Shown here piece after piece: positions 57,834-64,000 of a DNA stretch of 64,000 nucleotides (position 1 is its first letter; every line of letters begins with the position of its first letter). The notes beneath the pieces are model-generated. The model worked only from the letters and a program-made list of their open reading frames with translations. It was not told where the DNA came from and ran no database searches. The position numbers and the translations under genes are program-made. This DNA comes from Hyphomicrobium_A sp963817485. GTDB taxonomy: Bacteria; Pseudomonadota; Alphaproteobacteria; Rhizobiales; Hyphomicrobiaceae. The stretch spans positions 124,001 through 188,000 of the forward strand of contig CAWFOR010000010.1 of assembly GCA_963817485.1 (NCBI GenBank). Direction: 5' to 3'.

Positions 57834-57847
57834 TTGATCTCAATCAT
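57834..57847 (+). promoter_or_regulatory. FNR/FixK-like box, phoU side
   Basis: TTGAT-CTCA-ATCAT matches the consensus at 9 of 10 positions, 9 bp after the first box. Class II spacing predicts a start about 65 bp before the phoU ATG. Confidence 0.5.
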
Positions 57848-57946
57848 GGCGTGTTCGCAGCACGAAGTGTGAATTGTTAAAGCGCGTCTGGTCTCACCGG
57901 ACCATCAATGAATGGGGCGAGCTTGAGGTCAAATTGGAGAACGTCC

Positions 57947-58654
57947 ATGAGCGAGCATACCGTTAAGTCTTACAACGAAGAGCTCGGGCGCCTGAAAGAA
58001 ATGGTCGTGGGAATGGGGCGGCTCACGAGGCAGCAGCTCGCGCGCGCGCTTGATGCAGCAGAGAAGTCAGACCCGCAGCTGGCCGCGCCGATCATCGAGC
58101 ACGAGCCAGAGGCCAATCACATGGAGCACGAGATCGATGAGCTCGCCGTTCGACTGCTGGCGTTGCGGCAGCCGGTTGCGATCGATCTGCGCGCAGTATT
58201 GTCGGCGATGCGGATCGCAAACGAGCTCGAGCGGGTCTGCGACTACGCTGCAGACTTGGCGGAGCGGCTCATCGCCCTGCACCCCGATGGCGGCGAGCCG
58301 ATACAATCACTCGTCAATATGGGTCGCTTCGCAGTCGCCATGCTCACGGACGCGATGACAGCCTATGCGAACGTGGACGATCGCCAAGCGCTGGAGGTTT
58401 GGGGCCGCGATAAAGAGCTCGACATAATGTACACGGGCTTGTTTCGCGAGCTGCTCACCTTCATGACGCAGGACACGCAACATGTATCGATGAACACTCA
58501 GATGCTGTTTATGGCGCGCGATATCGAACGAGCAGGGGACCGCTCGACCAACATAGCTGAAATCGTGCGCTACCTAGTAAGGGGGACGATCTCGGAAGAG
58601 GTCCGGCCCAAGGCCGACGCAACAAGATCGATCTTGTCGCCGAAGGCATCCTAG
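57947..58654 (+). CDS. phoU: PhoU-family protein
   Basis: A 235-residue helical-bundle protein with two PhoU repeats (about 15-105 and 120-215); the metal-binding motifs appear as EHEIDELAVRLLALRQPVAI and ARDIERAGDRSTNIAEIVRY. PhoU normally links the Pst transporter to PhoR and limits phosphate uptake; no pst genes lie here, so it may act on another transporter or on persistence. The ATG at 57947 has GGAGA upstream and was preferred to the ATG at 57908. Divergent from the GYD gene with two FNR/FixK-type boxes between. Confidence 0.9.
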   Translation: MSEHTVKSYNEELGRLKEMVVGMGRLTRQQLARALDAAEKSDPQLAAPIIEHEPEANHMEHEIDELAVRLLALRQPVAIDLRAVLSAMRIANELERVCDYAADLAERLIALHPDGGEPIQSLVNMGRFAVAMLTDAMTAYANVDDRQALEVWGRDKELDIMYTGLFRELLTFMTQDTQHVSMNTQMLFMARDIERAGDRSTNIAEIVRYLVRGTISEEVRPKADATRSILSPKAS

Positions 58655-58658
58655 AGCG

Positions 58659-58906
58659 TTACGAGCCTATGCGCGCCAGCTTACGCAGCCGAACGTATTC
58701 CTCCTTCAGATCCGATCCGAGCCTGTGGACGGCACTGCTCAACTCACCGGCAGTTCGATCAAGCTCGGCCTTCGCATTGAACACATGCCAACGCTTTTCG
58801 AGTTCCGCCCACTCGGCCTGAACCTCCTTCGATCCGAGGTGAATTGCAGCCTCAACTCGTCACGCGTGCGCTTGAGATCGTCGATGAATTTGTGAATATC
58901 GCGCAT
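58659..58906 (-). CDS. Small coiled-coil protein (one frameshift as given)
   Basis: The ATG at 58906 behind GGAGGAG opens MRDIHKFIDDLKRTRDELRL; after one missing base near 58845 the product continues GSKEVQAEWAELEKRWHVFN, AKAELDRTAGELSSAVHRLG and ends KLARIGS at a TAA at 58659-58661. The joined product of about 82 residues is almost entirely helical with coiled-coil heptads. Function unknown. A perfect FNR/FixK box lies about 106 bp upstream. It is convergent with phoU. Confidence 0.5.
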
Positions 58907-59011
58907 GGCTGCTCCTCCACAACCAAAAGCTCTCGCACCAATGCGGGCCGTCTAGCTAAACGGGTTGGCAGTACTCTTAACTGAACCATAAAGAAGCGTG
59001 ATCGGGCGGCT

Positions 59012-59025
59012 TTGATGGAGATCAA
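59012..59025 (-). promoter_or_regulatory. FNR/FixK-type box upstream of the coiled-coil gene
   Basis: TTGAT-GGAG-ATCAA is a perfect consensus match; it overlaps the stop codon of the RNase Z-like gene. Class II spacing predicts a minus-strand start near 58977, 71 bp before the coiled-coil gene ATG. Confidence 0.65.
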
Positions 59026-60046
59026 TTGCGCTCGCCCGCAAGGCCCCGGAAGGCGCCCTCTGCTTCACGTGCCAGGCACTCTCCGCGGCCTTGGTAGCGA
59101 GGCGAGTAGTGCAGGGTCACCAACCGCTTGACATTAGCACGCCGCGCCAGCTCTCCTGCCTGATGCGCCGTGAGATGCTTTCGCTCGGCAGCCCGGTCGC
59201 TATCCTCCTCAAGGAACGCTGCCTCGATGAAGAGAAGGTCGGCGTCGATTGCGAGTGAAACGATGCGAGCGACATTCGCCTCGGTAAATGCACAGTCGAC
59301 GACATAAGCGATCTTTCGCCCCGCCGTCATGCGCGTGATCTCTTTTTTGAGCGCGCCGAGGGGCAAGCTTGACGGCCGTTGCTCTTGCGGATTGGCCCAG
59401 GTGACCGTTATCAGCGTGGTTTCGGGGACGCCGCGAAGGATCGCATCTTTGAACGCGCCGAGCCACGGCCGACGGCGAGTCCCATGGCTTCCACCCTGTT
59501 GCCCCAGATGTTGATATGGGCGCGCTCCTTTAGGGCGAAGGCAAGCACAGGGATGCCGTGATCGAGCGTCTTGGCACGCACCTCAAAGCCCGGCTCGACC
59601 AACAAAAGACCCCCCTCGCTGATGCTTCCCTCCCCGTTAGTGCGCGCGAACGCTTGGCGCCCTGCGAACTCCGCACACGCGATATGTCCTCTCCCGTCGA
59701 TCTCATTGACGCGCAAGAGGGGATTACCCGCGTAGCCGGCGATAAGATTCCACGTGTAGGCCTTGAGCTTGTGCTCGATCGCATCGATAAGGCCGGGAGG
59801 TCCGTAGAAACCGATAACCTTGTCGCGGCCGAGCAGATACCTGAGCAACTGGTCGAAGCCCTGGAAATGATCCATGTGCCGATGGCTGACGAAGACATCG
59901 CTGATGCGAAGCATTTGTCGCGGCGACAACGGTGACAGGTCGCCCAGATCAAAGAGGAGGGTACGCCGCTCGAACACGAGGTCGACGCAAAGGCCCGGGT
60001 CACCAAACGGATCGTTGATCAGATGAGGGTCGAAGTGCCTGGGCAT
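59022..60046 (-). CDS. MBL-fold hydrolase, ribonuclease Z-like (one frameshift as given)
   Basis: A metallo-beta-lactamase-fold protein of about 340 residues. The zinc motif SDVFVSHRHMDHFQGFDQLL (HxHxDH) follows LLFDLGDLSPLS; FYGPPGLIDAIEHKL and KTLDHGIPVLAFAL are typical of RNase Z/ElaC; after a missing base near 59468 come AGRKIAYVVDCAF, DADLLFIEAAFLEED, RKHLTAHQAGELARRANVK and LVTLHYSPRYQG. RNase Z trims tRNA 3' ends, but related proteins act on other phosphodiesters, so the substrate is open. It ends the minus-strand series before the small coiled-coil gene. Confidence 0.78.
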
Positions 60047-60088
60047 GGGGTGATCGCGTAGGTTGCAACACTTCAGCGTCGCCGGCGC

Positions 60089-60346
60089 TTACGTTTCCGT
60101 CGCGCAGGGCGACGGTTCCAGAACTAGAACGGGCACGCGCCGTGCTTTGGCGATCAGCATGCCGAGATTGCCGGCGGCGCGGCGAGATCTGTACGTGTGA
60201 CCACGATGAGACTCTTCGTTGCAACTTCCCAGTCGTCCCGACGGATGCCGCATGTCGGACAGTGACCGACCGTCGCCGGCGAATTCGTTTGGCGCGCGAC
60301 ATTCGCCTTGAATTGTATATCAAGACAGCTGATCTTTGCCGCCCAT
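60089..60346 (-). pseudogene. Possible small protein with a CPTCG motif (frameshifted)
   Basis: Three minus-strand frames can be joined: MGGKDQLS, then LDIQFKANVARQTNSPATVG, HCPTCGIRRDDWEVATKSLI and VVTRTDLA, then GNLGMLIAKARRVPVLVLEP and a TAA at 60089. The product would be about 85 residues with one CPTCG knuckle. At least two frame changes are needed, so it may be decayed. No family is recognised. It occupies most of the 321-bp gap before the dehydrogenase gene. Confidence 0.3.
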
Positions 60347-60367
60347 GATTTGCTCGACTGGTGCGAT

Positions 60368-61494
60368 CTACCTCCAGCGGTGGGTGAGCATCGCTGCTTT
60401 GACACGCTGCTCGGCAAGCTCGCGAGCTGCAGCACGGGGAGGGCGTTTTGTCTTGCGCGCTTGTTCAAGCACGAGCCGCGTGTTGGTGCGAATGCGCTCG
60501 TCGATGTTGTCGAATGCGGCGCGCTCGGTGCCGCCGCGGTATTCGATCGAGGCGCAGATCACGCCGCCGGCATTGGCGATGAAATCCGGAATGACAAGAA
60601 CCGCGTTCATGCAGCGCCTCTCGGCCTCGGCAGTGCAGGGGATATTGGCGCCCTGCGGCATCAGCGCGTCTTGAGCCGATGGACATTGTCGGCGCGCACA
60701 ACGTCGGGCCGCGCCGCGGGAATCCAGATGTCGCACGGCACGTCGAGGATCGCGTCGCTATCGAGCTTTTGGCCCGTCGGATGGTCGCGCAGGGATCTTG
60801 CCAGCCTCCTTCAGGGCGATCAGGGCCGACGTCGAGCCCGGCCGCATCGGCCATGTCCCGCCGGTGTCGCTCGCGGCCACGAGAACGGCGCCCTTCTCGG
60901 CGAGAAAGCGCGCCGCATGCTTGCCGACCGCGCCAAAACCCTGCACGGCGATGCGGGCGCCTTTCAGATCGAGCCCGATGAACTCCGTGCAATCTCGATC
61001 GCGGACGCAAGTCCGAAGCCGGTCGCGCCGATCTGGTCGAGCGGTATTCCGCCGACCGCGCTCGGGCAGGCCGACGGCGCGCCCGGTTTCGTCCTTGATC
61101 CAGCCCATGCAGAGCTCGTCGGTTCCCATGTCGGGACCGGGGATGTAGTCGGCCAGGTCGCGGATTGAATCGGCAAAGGCGCGAATGACCTGCTCCTTTG
61201 CGGCGCCGGCATCCGCGGATCGCCGAAGATCACCGACTTGCCGCCGCCGTGCGGCAGCCCGGCCGCCGCGTTCTTCCAGGTCATGGCGCGGGCGAGACGG
61301 AAGCATTCCTCCAGCGAAACATCCGGCGCCATGCGCACGCCGCCCACCGCCGGACCGCAGGCGGTGTTGTCGATCACGGCGATCGCCTTCAGACCCCGGG
61401 TGGCCGATGGATATGAACGATCCGCCGGGCCAAATTCATCGGAAAATCGAAAGACGTCGTCCAGGCGGGCTCCTCGTTCAGGCCCAGCGTTCAA
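60368..61494 (-). CDS. Glu/Leu/Phe/Val dehydrogenase-family protein (several frameshifts as given)
   Basis: NAD(P)-dependent oxidative deaminase of an amino acid, about 375 residues when joined. Segments: KAIAVIDNTACGPAVGGVRM, SLEECFRLARAMTWKNAAAG, LPHGGGKSVIFGDPR (substrate Lys), YIPGPDMGTDELCMGWIKDE, GLDLKGARIAVQGFGAVGKH (Rossmann loop), AARFLAEKGAVLVAASDTGG, IPCTAEAERRCMNAVLVIP and DFIANAGGVICASIEYRGG. The spacing and short length fit leucine/valine dehydrogenases better than GDH. The start is TTG at 61494 overlapping the E2 stop (TTGA), a coupling signal. Frame changes lie roughly at 61290, 61050, 60850 and 60720. With the upstream 2-oxo acid dehydrogenase it would degrade branched-chain or similar amino acids. 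Confidence 0.78.
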
Positions 61495-62582
61495 GATCCG
61501 AGATCACGGCGCGCAGAAAGCGTGCGGCCTCGCCGCCGCTGACAGCGCGGTGATCGAAGGTGAGGGAAAGCGGCAGCATGCCGGTGCACGCAAAGTCGGA
61601 TCGCCGCGCACCGCCTGACCGGTGATGCGGCCGGCGCCGAGGATCGCGACCTGCGGCGGCATGACGATGAGCGCCGCGTGCTGACCGGCGATGGTGCCGA
61701 AATTCGAGAGCGTGATGGTTGCGCCGCGCAGTTCGCCGGGGGCGAGGCTGCGGTCGCTAACGCCTTGCTTCGCGGCGTCGATCTGTCGGCGCCATCCGGC
61801 GGCGTGGTCCGGCCCACATCGCGCAGCACGGGAACGAAGAGGCCGTCCGGGCTGTCGATCGCAAGCCCGAGATCGATCTTTCGCATTGGGGCGGAGCGAC
61901 AACGAGGCGCCGTCGAAGCTCGCGTTCAGCGACGGCTCCGCGGCATGCAGCCGGCAACGATGGCGCGGATCAGCCGGACGGTAACGTCCTCCGGCGGCGT
62001 CCAAACTTCGATATCCGCCTGGTCGTGCAGCGTCGCATGCGCGACCTCTCGCCAGGCGCGGGCCATGTTCGACGCCATGGTCTTGCGCGCGCCGCGCAAT
62101 CGCTCTCGGCAGGCTTGGCCGCCACGTAGGTGCTGGCCGCTGCCCACGTCGGCCCGGGTGATTGCGCCGTCTGGTCCACTGCCTTTAAGGCTTGCGAGAT
62201 CGACGCCAAGTTCCTTCGCGCGCGCGCGGACGGCGGGCGTCGCGCGGACGGTCTCCGGCGGCGTCGTGGACGCTGGGACGGCAGCCTTGGTCGCCGTGGC
62301 GTTGGCTTCGCGAGTTCGCCGACAACGGTGCCGGTTTCCGGGTGGGCGCCCTCCTCGAAAGCGAGCAGCGGAGCGCCGACCTTCACCCGCTCTCCCGGAC
62401 GCGCGAGCAGCCGTGCGATCATGCCCGGCCTTGGGCGAGGGGATTTCCACCACCGCCTTTTCGGTTTCGACCGACACCAGCGGCTGATCGAGCACCACGT
62501 GGTCGCCTTCGGCGACGTGCCAGGCGACGATCTCCGCCTCCTGCAAGCCCTCGCCGAGATCGGGCAGGTTGAATGTGCTCAT
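61491..62582 (-). CDS. 2-oxo acid dehydrogenase E2, dihydrolipoamide acyltransferase (several frameshifts as given)
   Basis: Core acyltransferase of a pyruvate or branched-chain 2-oxo acid dehydrogenase complex. The lipoyl domain opens MSTFNLPDLGEGLQEAEIVA and has the lipoylated Lys in LVSVETEKAVVEIPSP. The E1/E3-binding domain reads RATPAVRARAKELGVDLASL and KGSGPDGAITRADV. The catalytic domain is present in pieces (RKTMASNMARAWREVAHATL, PSLNASFDG, APGELRGATITLSNFGTIAG). The product should have about 365 residues, with a single lipoyl domain. Several frame changes occur from 62420 to 61560. The start overlaps the E1beta stop (ATGA) and the stop overlaps the dehydrogenase start. Confidence 0.82.
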
Positions 62583-63559
62583 GTGTAAGCCATCGCGCGC
62601 CGCACGGCGGCCGTGATCCGCTCCACGTCGGCATGTAGTGCGCTTCCAGACGAGGATAGGGCATCATCGTGTCGTAGCCGGCGACGCGCTCGACCGGCGC
62701 GAGCAGGCTGGTGAGCGCCCGCTCGGCGACGCGCGCAACGATCTCGGCGCCGAAGCCGCAGGTCACCGGCGCCTCGTGAACCACGACGAGACGGCCGGTC
62801 GCGCGCGACCGATTCGAGAATTGTGGCGCTGTCGAGCGGCTTTAGGGTCGCAACATCGATGACTTCCGCATCGATGCCTTGCCCGGACAATTGCTCGGCT
62901 GCCTTCAACGTTTCGCTGACCATCGCGCCCCACGACACCAGCGTTACGTCGCGGCCGTTCCTCAGGACTATGCAGCGTTCGAGCGGCAGGCCGGCGCCGT
63001 CATCGGCAACGTCCTCGCGCGCCGCCCGATAGAGCCTGGTCGGCTCCAGGAACACGACCGGATCGGGATCGCGGATCGCCGACAGCAGCAACCCATAGGC
63101 GCGCGCGGCGACGACGGAATGACGACCTTGAGACCTGGAATGTGGGCGAACATCGCCTCCGGGCTTTCCGAATGGTGCTCGACGGCCTTGATGCCGCCGC
63201 CGGCCGGCGAGCGCAGCACCATCGGACAGGTGAGACGTCCGCGGGTCCGCGCGCGCAAGCGCGAGGCGTGATTGAGCATCTGGTCGATGCAGGCATAGGC
63301 GAAGCCGGTGAACTGGATTTCGGCGACCGGACGGAATCCCTGCGCCGCGAGCCCGATCGACACGCCGGCAATGGCGGCTTCCGCCAGCGGCGTGTCGATG
63401 ACGCGCTCTGCACCAAATTGCTGAATGAGGCCGTCGGTCGCGCGAAACACGCCGCCATCGACGCCGACATCCTCACCCAACACGACAGACGCGCGGCTCG
63501 TCCGCCATCGCTCGCTTGAGGGCCAGGTTGATGGCCTGCACCAGGCTCACTTCGGTCAT
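62579..63559 (-). CDS. 2-oxo acid dehydrogenase E1 component, beta subunit (frameshifts as given)
   Basis: Second half of the thiamine-diphosphate-dependent E1 (about 325 residues): MTEVSLVQAINLALKRAMAD, EDVGVDGGVFRATDGLIQQF, RVIDTPLAEAAIAGVSIGLA, FRPVAEIQFTGFAYACIDQM, SPAGGGIKAVEHHSESPEAM, DPVVFLEPTRLYR, VTLVSWGAMVSETLKAAEQL and EVIDVATLKPLDSATILESV. Frame changes lie near 63475, 63110 and 62810. ATG at 63559 overlaps the E1alpha stop. Whether the complex uses pyruvate or branched-chain 2-oxo acids is not settled by sequence; the amino acid dehydrogenase downstream favours the latter. Confidence 0.85.
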
Positions 63560-64000
63560 GGCTGCGCCTCGAGCTTCGGCGCGCCGCTTGCCGCTGCTCG
63601 ACGAGATCGGCGGGAAGCGTGCATAAGTCTGGTCGAAGGTTGCTTCCGCCGGCTGCGGCGGCATCGCCAGATAGTTCGCTGCCGCTTGCTCGACCGCGGT
63701 GCTGCATTCCCGCAGCAGCGCGTCTTCCTTGTCCTTGTCCCACAGGCCGCTGCGCGTCAAGTAATTGCGCAGGCGCGCGATCGGCTCCGCGTGCCAGTGC
63801 GGGCTGACCTCGGCATCGTTGCGATAGCGGCTCGCGTCGTCGGCGGTGGTGTGGTCGGAGAGGCGATAGGTCACGGCCTCGATCAGCGTCGGACCGTCGC
63901 CGCGATCGGCGCGCTCGAGCGCCTGCTCGACGACCGCCCGGACCGCGATGACGTCGTTGCCGTCGACCTGCTCGCCGGGAATTCCGGCCGCGATCGCCTT
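63556..64000 (-). CDS. 2-oxo acid dehydrogenase E1 component, alpha subunit (C-terminal part; runs off the window)
   Basis: Only the last 148 codons or so lie in the window. The visible part includes the end of the thiamine-diphosphate-binding region (EQVDGNDVIAVRAVVEQALE), then GDGPTLIEAVTYRLSDHTTA, DDASRYRNDAEVSPHWHAEP and IARLRNYLTRSGLWDKDKED. The native stop (TGA at 63556-63558) forms an ATGA overlap with E1beta and is reached only after frame changes between about 63620 and 63575. The gene order E1alpha, E1beta, E2, amino acid dehydrogenase forms one coupled operon. Confidence 0.85.

Overview
The window comes from the chromosome of a high-GC alphaproteobacterium, most likely of the order Hyphomicrobiales (Rhizobiales). 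The evidence is the gene order uvrC, pgsA, moaD, moaE; the rpoH, rluD, DUF6476-like block; groESL under a CIRCE operator; a TIGR01459-type HAD protein; and TTGAT-N4-ATCAA (FNR/FixK-type) promoter boxes. The genus cannot be named from the sequence.

The left part (1-27.1 kb) is ordinary core genome. It opens with a NAD-dependent molybdenum formate dehydrogenase operon (fdsG-fdsB-fdsA, cut by the left edge) behind a LysR regulator. Then come a secreted Ala/Pro-rich protein, groES-groEL with promoter, CIRCE and terminator, a FUSC-type transporter, an SDR-like protein without catalytic residues, a TipF-like degenerate EAL protein, a HAD protein, uvrC (four frameshifts as given), a dienelactone hydrolase, an extensin-like protein, pgsA, moaD-moaE (molybdopterin synthase, which could serve the formate dehydrogenase), an AmiC-type amidase, a secreted tandem-domain protein, rpoH and rluD.

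At 27.13 kb a tRNA-Glu(CUC) is followed at once by a tyrosine integrase, the usual left boundary of an integrated island. Behind it lie scrambled remnants (a ThiF-like fragment, a DNA-ligase-like fragment, IS6-family remnants) and a PrsW-type membrane protease that looks richer in A+T.

From about 31.7 kb to at least 60 kb there is a coherent stress or energy-limitation cluster: universal stress protein, PHA metabolism (phaB, phaC, phasin), NAD salvage (pncA, pncB), PRPP and nucleotide handling (prs, a phosphoribosyltransferase, a CysQ-like phosphatase), a second GroEL without GroES, AmmeMemoRadiSam-type radical SAM and THUMP proteins, an ACP / acyl-AMP ligase / acyltransferase fusion, a FadD-like ligase, a GH3-family enzyme, GYD, PhoU and RNase Z-like proteins. 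Seven TTGA-N6-TCAA-type palindromes, several between divergent genes and at spacings that suit class II activation, suggest one FNR/FixK-type (low oxygen) regulon, similar in content to dormancy regulons elsewhere. The right edge holds a 2-oxo acid dehydrogenase operon (E1alpha, E1beta, E2) translationally coupled to a Glu/Leu/Phe/Val dehydrogenase.

Many otherwise conserved genes (uvrC, integrase, pncB, phosphoribosyltransferase, capA, prs, kinase, fusion ligase, 2-oxo acid dehydrogenase) carry single-base frameshifts, often in short G/C runs, with conserved sequence on both sides. Sequencing or assembly error is the likelier explanation, although true decay is possible for the short fragments. 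No CRISPR array or rRNA was seen.
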